Positions 1-10,063 of a DNA stretch of 64,000 bases are shown piece by piece. Made by a program: the position numbers and the translations under genes. Position 1 is the first letter of the stretch. Each line of letters starts with the position of its first letter. Source of the stretch: an uncultured Bacteroidales bacterium (GTDB lineage Bacteria > Bacteroidota > Bacteroidia > Bacteroidales > FEN-979); the NCBI GenBank assembly GCA_903926565.1, contig CAIYJU010000210.1:1-64000 (forward strand). The letters are read 5' to 3'. Under the pieces are notes generated by a model that saw only the letters and a program-made list of their open reading frames with translations, was not told the origin of the DNA and did not search any database.

Positions 1-28
1 ATTAAAAAATACATTAAATGCCTCATAC

Positions 29-448
29 CTAAAGCTGTCTTAACATATAATTATCTTCCATGCTGCTCCACCGTATTTCATACCGGTCGCCTTTATAAAC
101 TTTGTAAACATTACCATGCGGACGATCGGGATCGATCAACAGGTACATGTTTTCAAGGCCGTGGATGACAAAGAGCTTTTCTACTCCCGGCATGATAGAA
201 AGCTGTTTCCAGGACTTGTTGTCAGCGCTGAGTTTTACTTCCAGGTTCATGTTGCAACGGTTGGAAAGGCTGATGGTACGTTTCAGAATTTCACCGCCTA
301 CCGCGCGCATAACCAGGGAGTCCAACAAAGTACTGTCAGGTGTATTAACCAGATAAACCGTATCAATCTGCTGGGCCCATGATTCGACTTGTATGAAAAA
401 GATGCAAAATACCAGCCCGGTAATTATTCTAATTCCCCCCGTTTTCAT
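29..448 (-). CDS. secreted protein of unknown function
   Basis: 139-residue protein that I do not recognise. The start was set at the ATG at 448 because it gives a clean Sec signal peptide (MKTGG, hydrophobic core, SWAQQ, probable cleavage near residue 25). A longer in-frame start at 529 would lie inside the preceding gene and bury the signal. The mature part is soluble-looking, rich in beta-type residues (DTVYLVNTPDS, YEIRWSSM), with a single Cys. It should be periplasmic or surface exposed. The stop of the upstream gene is one base away, so the two are almost certainly cotranscribed and translationally coupled. No catalytic motif is visible. Confidence 0.6.
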   Translation of the reverse strand: MKTGGIRIITGLVFCIFFIQVESWAQQIDTVYLVNTPDSTLLDSLVMRAVGGEILKRTISLSNRCNMNLEVKLSADNKSWKQLSIMPGVEKLFVIHGLENMYLLIDPDRPHGNVYKVYKGDRYEIRWSSMEDNYMLRQL

Positions 449-449
449 A

Positions 450-872
450 CTACTTTTCTTTTTCAGTTTTACCAAGAAGATATCCGGCAACGGCTCCCAA
501 AAGTCCCATGGCAGGCGCAATCTGGTCATTACTATATCCGGCGGTGATCAGAAATAGTGCAGATATGATGATCAGGGTAACCACGATAAACCTGACAATG
601 TTTTCTTCGCTTATTTTCTTTGTGAAGATCAGCACAGATTCCAGAAGGATAATAATCAATCCAAATCCAAGGACCATCATGGACAACTTATAGAAAACAG
701 CATTTTGGGTTGTTACTTCTTCAATATGGCTGGTTTTATCACTGGCAGGCACTTTGGAAGAGGTATTTTGTACTTGATGCATGTCAATAATGGCCTTGGC
801 AGTATCTTTCTGGGCAATGGCCATGGCTGTAAAAACGAACAGCATCAAAATTAAAAGTTGAAATTTTTTCAT
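450..872 (-). CDS. small integral membrane protein with signal peptide
   Basis: 140-residue protein of unknown function. An N-terminal signal-like segment (MKKFQLLILMLFVFTAMAIAQ) is followed by a polar linker of about 40 residues. Three hydrophobic segments follow, at about residues 62-84, 92-113 and 116-133, and the last is glycine-rich (GLLGAVAGYLLG). The C-terminus is short and charged (KTEKEK). This suggests an inner-membrane protein with a periplasmic N-terminal arm. It is the first gene of a two-gene minus-strand unit with the secreted protein downstream. No family was recognised. Confidence 0.6.
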   Translation of the reverse strand: MKKFQLLILMLFVFTAMAIAQKDTAKAIIDMHQVQNTSSKVPASDKTSHIEEVTTQNAVFYKLSMMVLGFGLIIILLESVLIFTKKISEENIVRFIVVTLIIISALFLITAGYSNDQIAPAMGLLGAVAGYLLGKTEKEK

Positions 873-1664
873 TGTAGTTTAATTTAATCATTCATTATCC
901 TGTACCTGCTTTTAACTTTTATCCCCTGTTTATGGATGAAAAACACTAATTATTAAATTTAGTAATGTCAATAAGTTCAGCTTCTCCAGCATGTTTATCT
1001 AATGCCTGGCTTGCTGGTCGACCTCAGAGAGTATCAAATAACTTACAGTTGTTGTCTGACTGTCTCCGGAAGTCAGTGGAGCAAGAAAAATAATAATAAA
1101 TACAACTTACTGGTTCATGGTTCATTACACAGGTGATTTACACTTTATTTAGACTAATAATAAACAAATTTAGGTATAAAAAGCCCTATTTGTTAAATTT
1201 TTTAACATAATTTATGAATTTATTTGACAGAACGAGAGTACCACCTGAAAACCAAATATTACAAAGAAATCTCCAAATAAGTTAGCAAAACAGCAAAACC
1301 AAGGGTGCAAAACCCTTTGGTCAGATACTGAAACCAGGCTGATTATTCCAGGCAAAAATTTCCTGCAGATTCAACTAAAAAGTCTCCCGGATTTTCGCAG
1401 AAAAAAGCACACATATTCGCGATAATTGAAGGATTGCTCCAGCTGCATGGTTTCAATTTTGGACAAACCCTTTTGTCAAAGTATAATCATAGTATAGTAT
1501 TTGTCCTGCCTTCGTCCAGCCGATCATATGGGTGCTCCCGACATGCCAGGGAGTTGCAGACGGGATCAATCCGCACCAACCAGTCTATTGCGGGATATTT
1601 TGGCAAACCTCCAGGCACATTTGGCACATTCAATTCGTCTGGCAAACTTAAGCTCAATCAAATT
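873..1664. other. 792-bp stretch without a supported gene
   Basis: A/T-rich intergenic DNA. No open frame here has coding character; a plus-strand frame starting at 1434 runs into the 3' end of the neighbouring gene and is low-complexity in composition. I see no tRNA fold, CRISPR-like periodicity or convincing terminator. It presumably contains the promoter of the minus-strand gene starting at 872, but I could not place one. Confidence 0.5.
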
Positions 1665-2321
1665 TTAAAATTTATAACTGAGCCCTACCCCATTTTTCGT
1701 AGTGCCAAAAGCTAATTTTTTCTGATACGAATTCAGGTCGGAACGGGCTTTTTCAATAAGGACGATTTCAGGAATTGAAAGAATAGCTCCGACGAAACAG
1801 ATACTTACTGCGGGTATCCAAAAGGAGGGAGATTGAAAAAATATTTCATTATGATATTCAGGGTCAGCCTTTTGAACAGAAAAAGATATCGCACCAGCCG
1901 CTACAGCTACCACCGGAATAATGTTCTGAATAATCGATAATGTCCTTGCCGATTTAATATTTTTCAGCATCCTGCTCCGCAACAGGGAATCTTCCGGGGA
2001 AAATTCCAGCATCTTTATCTGTTTACAGGCCCGGTCAGCCAGGATGGCACTGTTTGTCTGCATTCCGACACCCCCGATACCAACGAATAAACCGATGGCA
2101 AAACGGGTGGTCTCCCCATCCGTTTCCATATTCATCCCTGATAAAATTAAACCTCCTCCGATCACCTGTGAAAGAAGTGATACGACAGACATTCCAGTGG
2201 CGGAATTGAGTGTTTTATTGACATGATCTGCAGGCATGCCAATGCCTGCAGGATCCTTCACCTGCGCTGAAACAGCATTAAGGAAGATCATTGAGAAAAA
2301 CAGAATGCAGCACCTTTTCAT
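1665..2321 (-). CDS. membrane protein of unknown function
   Basis: 218 residues. It has a signal peptide (MKRCCILFFSMIFLNAVSAQ), then hydrophobic glycine-rich segments around residues 45-62 and 73-90, and two further candidate membrane helices at about 125-147 and 165-185. The C-terminus ends in an aromatic residue (GVGLSYKF), as many outer-membrane beta-strands do, but the hydrophobic stretches look helical, so an inner-membrane location is more likely. It stands alone between two non-coding stretches. No family recognised. Confidence 0.6.
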   Translation of the reverse strand: MKRCCILFFSMIFLNAVSAQVKDPAGIGMPADHVNKTLNSATGMSVVSLLSQVIGGGLILSGMNMETDGETTRFAIGLFVGIGGVGMQTNSAILADRACKQIKMLEFSPEDSLLRSRMLKNIKSARTLSIIQNIIPVVAVAAGAISFSVQKADPEYHNEIFFQSPSFWIPAVSICFVGAILSIPEIVLIEKARSDLNSYQKKLAFGTTKNGVGLSYKF

Positions 2322-2880
2322 ATCTCCGGGGTGTTATGGATATCAAAGATACGATCACTTAATAAGGATTGGAAATTAATAAATATAAGGAAACTCTGAT
2401 GATTATTGAAAAATGCAAGATCATCGGAGGTTTTCCCCATTAAATTTGACTTTGTTGCAAAAGTTACTTGTCACCCGGGAATGCGGCAATGCATTTTGTA
2501 TTTTTTGCAAATAAAATAATTAACAGTTGCGATTTTTAGAAAAATCGATCATTTTGACCAGTCATTGCCGGAGCAATCTTTTCGCCTTGCCTGGCTTATT
2601 GTTAAAAAGATAAGACGGGCAGAAGGAACCGGCTGAAGGTTGCCGTAATGGCCGGCCTTTCCGATAATCACCTCTGCAAGACAATTTTACCTGTTCTTTT
2701 TTTTTATCCCGCGGAACTTTGATCAGATAAATTCCATAATGTTATTCCCCTTTTAACGGAAAAAAAACGTCATTCACCGATTTCCGCCCCCCGCTCATCC
2801 ATCCGCCTGTAACACTGAATGTCATGCACCGTCATATTGCGGCAAATAACAAAAAGCAACCTTTAAAAAAATCAACAGCC
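2322..2880. other. 559-bp intergenic region with one possible structured RNA
   Basis: No coding frame is supported. A frame from 2824 is only an upstream extension of the next gene. The single notable element is a G/C-rich foldable segment around 2619-2677 followed by a run of nine T at 2697-2705, listed separately. Confidence 0.5.
2619..2705 (+). ncRNA. candidate structured RNA ending in a T-run
   Basis: The segment folds on paper. GCAGA at 2619-2623 can pair with TCTGC at 2673-2677. AAGG at 2623-2626 can pair with CCTT at 2656-2659, and CCGGC at 2629-2633 with GCCGG at 2651-2655, leaving an apical loop of about 17 nt. A tract of nine T follows at 2697-2705. G/C-rich local structure inside an A/T-rich spacer is why it is listed. 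It does not match the SRP or tmRNA cores I know, and no upstream promoter was identified. Confidence 0.18.
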
Positions 2881-3279
2881 ATGAAAACAATGATCCATAC
2901 AATGATTTTCCTGTTAACCATAAATGCAGGCCTTTCCTTTGGTGGAGTTGTAAAACATCCGTCGCATGTTGCAGGAGCATCGAAAAGTGAAGCGACAATT
3001 CAGATTAAAAAAGAGACTCTGCCATTGCCAGCAATGTTTGATCTCATTGACGGTGTCGAAGTCAAAACCTCTCCTGATTTATTGATCACAAGACTGGCAC
3101 CGACCCCGCCGGCAGAAGCTGAATTTGAAGAAATTACCTCGGCAGTTCAAATAAATCCGGCACTACTTTCTCCACAGGTTCCGATGGTTACCGATTTCGA
3201 TGACCAGGTGGCTTCATCTCCTGAAAAACCCTCCGGACTTGAACCGGTTTACCCGGCAGAGGCTGACTTTACTGAATAA
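2881..3279 (+). CDS. secreted acidic proline-rich protein of unknown function
   Basis: 132 residues. The ATG at 2881 starts a good signal peptide (MKTMIHTMIFLLTINAGLSFGG). An in-frame ATG at 2824 would add a 19-residue charged leader and is less likely. The mature part is short, acidic and rich in Pro, Ala and Glu, with a loosely repeated PPAEAEFEE / YPAEADFTE motif (residues about 97-105 and the C-terminus). That suggests an extended, surface or periplasmic low-complexity protein rather than an enzyme. Unknown function. Confidence 0.55.
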   Translation: MKTMIHTMIFLLTINAGLSFGGVVKHPSHVAGASKSEATIQIKKETLPLPAMFDLIDGVEVKTSPDLLITRLAPTPPAEAEFEEITSAVQINPALLSPQVPMVTDFDDQVASSPEKPSGLEPVYPAEADFTE

Positions 3280-3328
3280 CCGGAAAACACCAGCCAGCCA
3301 GCCCTGCAATATCAGGGTCAAAAAAAGA

Positions 3329-3359
3329 TTTGGTAATCATTTATTATTGCTTATCTTTG
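3329..3359 (+). promoter_or_regulatory. Bacteroidetes-type promoter of the rimP-nusA-infB operon
   Basis: TTTG (-33) at 3329-3332 and TATCTTTG (-7, consensus TAnnTTTG) at 3352-3359 are separated by exactly 19 bp, the spacing known for the primary sigma factor of this phylum. Transcription should start about 5 nt downstream, giving a leader of roughly 55 nt that contains the hairpin at 3385-3405. Confidence 0.75.
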
Positions 3360-3384
3360 CACACGATTTAATTCGGCAGGAAGC

Positions 3385-3405
3385 GGGGGGACGGAAAGTC
3401 CCCTC
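3385..3405 (+). promoter_or_regulatory. leader stem-loop before rimP
   Basis: GGGGGGAC at 3385-3392 pairs with GTCCCCTC at 3398-3405 (8 bp including one G-U), with loop GGAAA. It is followed by TTTTATT and lies inside the rimP leader, 15 nt before the start codon. It could act as an attenuator or as a fold controlling ribosome access; it is also the right size for a protein-binding leader. Confidence 0.5.
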
Positions 3406-3420
3406 TTTTATTAAATACCT

Positions 3421-3879
3421 ATGATCACGGATACCAAACTAATTAAACTGATTGAGTCACACCTTAAGAAAGGTGAAACCTTCCTGGTGGATGTGGTTGT
3501 CAAACCAGGCAACCAGATTTCAGTTTTCATTGATGGCGATCATGGCGTAACAATTGAGGATTGCAAGGAGTTAAGCTATTTTCTTAATGAAAGTCTTGAC
3601 CGTGAAACTGAAGACTTTGACCTGACAGTATCTTCAGCCGGTGCAGACCGCCCCCTGAAATTGCCCCGGCAATTCAGGAAAAACATTGGCAAAACCCTTG
3701 ATGTGGTAACCAAAACCGGCGATAAAATATCAGGCATCGTTATAAAGTCAACGGATGCCGGCATTGAACTGGAGATTCCGCCGCTTAAGAAATCCAAGAA
3801 AGAACAGGAAATTAAAATTGTATCGCTTAAATTCAGCGATATCAAAACCGCAAAAGAAGTAATCACTTTTAAACAGTAG
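3421..3879 (+). CDS. rimP: ribosome maturation factor RimP
   Basis: 152 residues, a normal length. RimP binds the 30S subunit and assists late maturation of its head in the cytoplasm. The N-terminal domain carries the family pattern around GDHGVTIEDCKELS (about residues 40-53) and the conserved VSSAGADRPLK segment (about 71-81; the usual form is SSPGxDRPL). A C-terminal Sm-like beta domain follows. It is the first gene of rimP-nusA-infB, a gene order conserved across bacteria, and ends 12 nt before nusA. Expression should come from the promoter at 3329-3359. Confidence 0.95.
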   Translation: MITDTKLIKLIESHLKKGETFLVDVVVKPGNQISVFIDGDHGVTIEDCKELSYFLNESLDRETEDFDLTVSSAGADRPLKLPRQFRKNIGKTLDVVTKTGDKISGIVIKSTDAGIELEIPPLKKSKKEQEIKIVSLKFSDIKTAKEVITFKQ

Positions 3880-3891
3880 AATTACCAAACA

Positions 3892-5127
3892 ATGGAACAT
3901 CTTAATTTAGTCGAAACCTTTTCAGAATTCAAGGAATTCAAAAACATCGACAGGGAAACCATGATGAGCATCCTGGAAGATGTGTTCAAACACATGCTGA
4001 CGAAAAGGTATGGGTCGTCCGAAAATTTCGACATCATTGTAAACATTGACAAAGGTGACCTTGAAATTTTCCGGTCACGTACCATCGTCGAAGATGGCGA
4101 AGTTGAAGACGAAAACACCCAGGTTCCCCTTTCGGAAGCCATCAAGGTTGAGCCGGATTTTGAAGTTGGAGAGGAGTTATCCGAAGAGATAAAACTCGGA
4201 AGTTTCGGACGCCGTGAAATTCTTGCCATTCGTCAGAATCTGATTTCGAAAATCCAGGAATACGAAAAAAATAATGTTTATGCCAAATACCGGGATAAGA
4301 TCGGTGAGATCATTTCCGGTGAGGTATACCAGGTTTGGAAAAAAGAGATCCTTGTGCTGGACGATGAGAGCATCGAGTTAATCCTCCCGAAATCAGAACA
4401 GATACCTTCCGACTTTTACAGGAAGGGTGATACCATCAGGGCGGTTGTTTCAAAGGTTGAAATGAAAAACAACAATCCGATCATCATACTTTCACGCACC
4501 TCGGAATCATTTCTGGAGCGACTGTTTGAGTCGGAAGTACCCGAAGTTTACGACGGACTGATTAACATTAAAAAGATTGTCAGGGTTCCGGGTGAACGTG
4601 CTAAAATTGCTGTTGAATCTTACGATGACCGTATTGATCCGGTTGGTGCCTGCGTCGGTATGAAAGGAAGCCGTATTCACGGGATTGTTCGTGAATTGAA
4701 AAATGAAAATATCGATGTAATCAACTATACATCAAATCCTTCACTGTTTATACAGCGTGCCTTAAGCCCTGCCAAAGTATCTTCAATCGTTATCATTGAA
4801 GAGGAAAAAAGAGCTGATGTTTATATGAAACCCGACCAGGTTTCTCTTGCAATCGGCAAAGGCGGATTTAACATTAAACTTGCCGGTAAATTAACAGGTT
4901 ATGAAATTGATGTTTACCGCGACACGGATGTAGACAACGAAGATGTTGATATCCAGGAATTTTCTGACGAAATCGATCAGTGGATCATTGATGAATTAAA
5001 ATCCATCGGCTGTGATACCGCAAAGAGTGTTTTGGATATGGATGTTGAGGAATTGGTGAAGCGTACCGACCTTGAAGAGGAGACGATCAATGAAGTCGTC
5101 CGTATTTTAAGATCGGAATTTGAATAA
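3892..5127 (+). CDS. nusA: transcription termination/antitermination factor NusA
   Basis: 411 residues. NusA binds RNA polymerase and nascent RNA and modulates pausing, termination and antitermination. Visible order: N-terminal polymerase-binding domain (about 1-125), S1 domain (about 130-200, GEIISGEVYQVWK), then two KH domains with the conserved segments VGACVGMKGSRI (about 252-263) and VSLAIGKGGFNIKLA (about 317-331). A short C-terminal helical region (about 350-411, ending DLEEETINEVVRILRSEFE) resembles a truncated acidic repeat. Length is typical for Bacteroidetes, shorter than the enterobacterial protein. Second gene of the rimP operon. Confidence 0.96.
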   Translation: MEHLNLVETFSEFKEFKNIDRETMMSILEDVFKHMLTKRYGSSENFDIIVNIDKGDLEIFRSRTIVEDGEVEDENTQVPLSEAIKVEPDFEVGEELSEEIKLGSFGRREILAIRQNLISKIQEYEKNNVYAKYRDKIGEIISGEVYQVWKKEILVLDDESIELILPKSEQIPSDFYRKGDTIRAVVSKVEMKNNNPIIILSRTSESFLERLFESEVPEVYDGLINIKKIVRVPGERAKIAVESYDDRIDPVGACVGMKGSRIHGIVRELKNENIDVINYTSNPSLFIQRALSPAKVSSIVIIEEEKRADVYMKPDQVSLAIGKGGFNIKLAGKLTGYEIDVYRDTDVDNEDVDIQEFSDEIDQWIIDELKSIGCDTAKSVLDMDVEELVKRTDLEEETINEVVRILRSEFE

Positions 5128-5134
5128 AAAACCA

Positions 5135-5142
5135 TAATTTTG
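5135..5142 (+). promoter_or_regulatory. possible internal -7 element abutting infB
   Basis: TAATTTTG matches the phylum -7 consensus TAnnTTTG and ends four bases before the infB ATG at 5147. No TTTG lies at the proper -33 distance. If used, it would give an essentially leaderless infB transcript in addition to the operon message. Confidence 0.3.
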
Positions 5143-5146
5143 CTGA

Positions 5147-8100
5147 ATGAGTGAAGGTATAACAACTACCAGGTTAAGCAAAGCTGCACGGGAATTTAAC
5201 ATTGGGATTAAAACCGCAGTGGACTTCCTTATTAAGAAGGGATTCCCCATGGACATGGATCCCAACGCGAAATTATCACCAGAGATGTATAGTTCTCTGA
5301 TGAAGGAATTCGCGTCGGAAAAACATGTTAAAGAAGAGGCAAAGAAGATCGGGCTGCAATTTACCGCGCATGAAACGATCACCATCGAAGATAAGAAAAC
5401 TGCATTCAAGGACCGTGAAAAGGAACTTGATGATCTGTTTATCAAGAATGTGTCGATGGAGTTCGAAAAGAAGCAACATGAAGTTGCCAAAAAGCCCAAA
5501 GAAGTTCCTGTAAAGGAGGCTCCCAAAGCAGAGATAAAACCTGAAGTTGTTCCTGTTGTTGAACCACCGAAGCCTGTTGTGCAGGTTACGGAGGAGAAAG
5601 CACCTGAGCCGGTGGCGGAAGAAATTCATGTTGCGCCAATTCCGGAGCCTGTTATCAATGTACCGGTTTCTGTTCCGGAAGAGCCTGTCCATGAAGAGGC
5701 ACCCATCACCCATCCACCTGTAAGTGAAGCGCCGGCAGAACATATTCCTTCACCGCCTGCAGAGGAACCAGTATCCCCGGTTGAACCTGAACCAGACCAA
5801 AAACCAACCAATGATTTAAAAATCGTAGGTAAAATGGACCTGGGGGTTTTTGATAAAAAATTATCCAAAAAGGTTAAAGTAAAACCAGCTCCTGCAGAAG
5901 AAGAGATTAAACCGCTACCTGTTACGGAATCCAAGCAAGCTGGTGAAGAATCTTTACCGGTGCCTGTTGAGCCATCGCTTCCCGCAGCAGAGCACCTGCC
6001 GGAAGAACCGGTTGTCCCTGAAATTATTGTACCTGTCCATGAATCCAATTTTCTGCCGACGGAACGTATAAAACTGGAAGGCCCGACAATCCTGGGTTCC
6101 ATTATATTGCCCGAACCAAAGAAATTTGAGAAGAAAAAACCCCAGCCTGTTGCTTCCTCTTCAGATGAAACACTGAAATCGAAAAAGAAGAAACGCAAAC
6201 GGATCAAACGCCAGGGTGAGGCTGGAACTGTATCCACCACAGCCAGCACTGACACGCCACGCCTTGCATTGCACAAACCGACACTGGCCAAGGACAAGAA
6301 ATTCCATAAGGACGTTCAGAAACCTGAGGTCACTTCCGAGGATATCGAAAAGCAGATCAAGGAGACCCTGGCCCGTCTGAGTCCGACAGGTAAGTCAAAA
6401 GCTTCAAAATACAGGAAAGCCAAACGTGATGCTGTCAGCCACCAGATGCACCAGGAGATGGAGCGAATGGAAGAGGGGAAACAGGTCATCCAGGTCACCG
6501 AATTCGTTACAGCCAACGAGCTTGCCTCCATGTTAAACGTACAGGTAACAGAGGTTATCTCGACCTGTATGGCATTGGGCATGTTTGTATCCATTAATCA
6601 GCGTCTTGATGCAGAAACCCTGACCCTTGTTGCCGAGGAATTCGGGCACAAGGTTGAATTTGTGAGTGTTGAAGTGCAGGAAGCCATCAAGCAAAATGAA
6701 CCTGACAGGCCGGAAGATTTAACAGACCGACCGCCAATTGTTACGGTTATGGGCCATGTTGACCACGGCAAGACCAAACTGCTCGATTTTATCCGCAGCA
6801 CAAATGTAGTAGCCGGCGAAGCAGGTGGAATTACACAGCACATTGGTGCATACGAAGTAATGCGCCCCGATGGCAAAAAGATCACATTTCTTGACACCCC
6901 TGGTCACGAGGCCTTTACGGCCATGCGTGCCCGTGGTGCCAGTGTTACAGATGTTGCCATCATTGTAATCGCATCCGACGAAACTGTCATGCCCCAAACC
7001 CGGGAAGCCGTTAATCATGCGCTTGCAGCAGGAGTACCCATTGTTTTCGCATTCAATAAAATGGATAAGAACAATGCCAACCCTGAAAAGATTCGTGAAG
7101 AATTATCAAAAATGAACATTCTTGTTGAAGAATGGGGCGGCAAATATCAGACTCAGGAGATCTCGGCAAAAGTTGGCACAAACGTTGAACTATTGCTGGA
7201 AAAGGTTTTACTGGAAGCTGAAATGTTAAGCCTGAAAGCAAATCCTGTGCGACTCGCAACAGGAACCGTAATTGAATCTTCGCTGGATAAAGGGCGTGGA
7301 TACGTGGCAAAACTCCTGGTTCAGAACGGCACCCTGCGTGTTGGCGATATCGTGCTGGCAGGAGCTACGTACGGCAAAGTTAAGGCAATGTACAATGAAC
7401 GTAACGTCCCCATCAAAGAAGCCGGTCCCTCCCAACCCATGCTGATGCTCGGGTTAAACGGAGCGCCCCAGGCAGGCGACGGGTTCAATGTGATGGCTGA
7501 TGAAAAAGAATCAAAAGCAATTGCTACCAAACGTTTGCAATTACAGCGCGAACAAGGATTGCGGACACAAAAACACATTACACTTGATGAAATCGGCCGC
7601 CGTATTGCAATTGGCGATTTCAAAGAGCTCAACATCATCGTCAAATGCGATGTGGATGGTTCTGTGGAAGCATTGTCCGATTCCCTGTTGAAATTGTCCA
7701 ATGAAGAGGTTATGGTGAATGTGATCCATAAATCTGTTGGTGCCATTACCGAATCGGATGTATTACTTGCCTCCGCGTCGAATGCAATCATTGTGGGATT
7801 CCAGGTCCGTCCTTCGGTAAATGCACGTAAACTTGCAGAAGCCGAACAGATCGACATCCGGTTATACTCCATCATTTACCAGGCCATTGAAGAGATCAAA
7901 GCCGCCATCGAAGGCATGTTATCCCCTGAAATTGAGGAGAAAATCATATGCAACATTGAAGTGCGCGATGTATTCAACATCACCAAAGTGGGTTCGGTTG
8001 CAGGATGTATGGTACTGGATGGTAAAGTTACCCGGAATACAAAAATCAGGGTTATCAGGGACGGAATTGTGGTCCATACCGGGAACCTCGGGTCATTGAA

Positions 8101-8233
8101 ACGATTCAAGGATGATGTCAAGGAAGTGCTGACCGGCTACGAATGCGGGTTAAACATTGATAAATTCAATGACATCAAAGTTGGCGACATCGTTGAAGGA
8201 TATGAATTGACCGAAGTAAAACGGAAACTCTAA
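5147..8233 (+). CDS. infB: translation initiation factor IF-2
   Basis: 1028 residues. GTPase that delivers initiator tRNA to the 30S subunit and promotes subunit joining. Order: a small N-terminal IF2N-like domain (about 1-55), then a long, low-complexity Pro/Glu/Val-rich linker (about 110-330) ending in a lysine-rich stretch ([12 protein letters not shown]), a second IF2N-type domain (about 440-500), the G domain with P-loop GHVDHGKTK (about 537-545), DTPGHEAF and NKMD motifs, and two further beta-barrel domains. The P-loop ends in TK where many bacteria have TS. The charged linker explains the large antisense open frames in this stretch, which are not genes. Last gene of the operon; it converges on purA with seven bases between stops. 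Confidence 0.97.
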   Translation: MSEGITTTRLSKAAREFNIGIKTAVDFLIKKGFPMDMDPNAKLSPEMYSSLMKEFASEKHVKEEAKKIGLQFTAHETITIEDKKTAFKDREKELDDLFIKNVSMEFEKKQHEVAKKPKEVPVKEAPKAEIKPEVVPVVEPPKPVVQVTEEKAPEPVAEEIHVAPIPEPVINVPVSVPEEPVHEEAPITHPPVSEAPAEHIPSPPAEEPVSPVEPEPDQKPTNDLKIVGKMDLGVFDKKLSKKVKVKPAPAEEEIKPLPVTESKQAGEESLPVPVEPSLPAAEHLPEEPVVPEIIVPVHESNFLPTERIKLEGPTILGSIILPEPKKFEKKKPQPVASSSDETLKSKKKKRKRIKRQGEAGTVSTTASTDTPRLALHKPTLAKDKKFHKDVQKPEVTSEDIEKQIKETLARLSPTGKSKASKYRKAKRDAVSHQMHQEMERMEEGKQVIQVTEFVTANELASMLNVQVTEVISTCMALGMFVSINQRLDAETLTLVAEEFGHKVEFVSVEVQEAIKQNEPDRPEDLTDRPPIVTVMGHVDHGKTKLLDFIRSTNVVAGEAGGITQHIGAYEVMRPDGKKITFLDTPGHEAFTAMRARGASVTDVAIIVIASDETVMPQTREAVNHALAAGVPIVFAFNKMDKNNANPEKIREELSKMNILVEEWGGKYQTQEISAKVGTNVELLLEKVLLEAEMLSLKANPVRLATGTVIESSLDKGRGYVAKLLVQNGTLRVGDIVLAGATYGKVKAMYNERNVPIKEAGPSQPMLMLGLNGAPQAGDGFNVMADEKESKAIATKRLQLQREQGLRTQKHITLDEIGRRIAIGDFKELNIIVKCDVDGSVEALSDSLLKLSNEEVMVNVIHKSVGAITESDVLLASASNAIIVGFQVRPSVNARKLAEAEQIDIRLYSIIYQAIEEIKAAIEGMLSPEIEEKIICNIEVRDVFNITKVGSVAGCMVLDGKVTRNTKIRVIRDGIVVHTGNLGSLKRFKDDVKEVLTGYECGLNIDKFNDIKVGDIVEGYELTEVKRKL

Positions 8234-8240
8234 GCGGGGA

Positions 8241-9530
<1,290 letters not shown>

Positions 9531-9541
9531 TCAACCGGAAT

Positions 9542-9994
9542 TTACTTCTTTGAATTCGAATGACCGTAAAATGTAAGCGCATAGTGGGTGACATTAACAT
9601 TGAATAAGGATTCAATGTGGGCTTTCACCTCTTCGATGCGGGGATCATAGAATTCAAGAACATCACCGGAATCCTCAAAGATAAAGTGATCATGCTGCCT
9701 CAACAACGTAGATTTTTCAAACTGCGCATAGTTTGTACCAAACTGGTGTTTGGTAACCAACCCGCAATCGAGAAGCAACTCGATCGTGTTATAGAGGGTT
9801 GCCCGGCTCACCCTGTATTTATGATTTTTCATCCGGATATACAACGTTTCAATATCAAAATGTCCCTCGGTGGCAAAAATCTCTTTTAAAATCGTGTAAC
9901 GCTCAGGTGTTTTACGATGCCCATGCCTTTCGAGATAGTCTGTAAAAAGACCTCTGGCAGTTTCAATTATGTCTTCAAGTGGTTTTTTGATCAT
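9542..9994 (-). CDS. Fur-family transcriptional regulator lacking the zinc-binding Cys pairs
   Basis: 150 residues. Fur/PerR/Zur proteins are metal-responsive dimeric repressors. The winged-helix part is clear ([14 protein letters not shown], then [20 protein letters not shown]). The dimerisation domain keeps the HDHFIF histidines of the regulatory metal site, but both CxxC motifs of the structural zinc site are absent. The position usually CxxCG reads EDSGDVLEF, and only one Cys remains. This is probably a divergent Fur subgroup rather than a damaged gene, since the frame is intact. It sits between spoT and purA on the same strand, 14 nt from purA. Confidence 0.88.
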   Translation of the reverse strand: MIKKPLEDIIETARGLFTDYLERHGHRKTPERYTILKEIFATEGHFDIETLYIRMKNHKYRVSRATLYNTIELLLDCGLVTKHQFGTNYAQFEKSTLLRQHDHFIFEDSGDVLEFYDPRIEEVKAHIESLFNVNVTHYALTFYGHSNSKK

Positions 9995-10063
9995 ATAAGC
10001 AAATTTTCCGTAAAGATAAACAATTTATCAGTATTTAGAACGAATAAAAATAGATTTAATTAA

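Noticed and set aside
1434-1715. Plus-strand open frame of 93 codons
   Set aside because: Overlaps the 3' end of the minus-strand membrane protein gene, unusual composition, no promoter, no recognisable domain.
5276-6297. Long antisense frames within infB
   Set aside because: They mirror the low-complexity Pro/Glu/Lys linker of IF-2 and have Arg/Ser/Thr-biased composition typical of antisense shadows.
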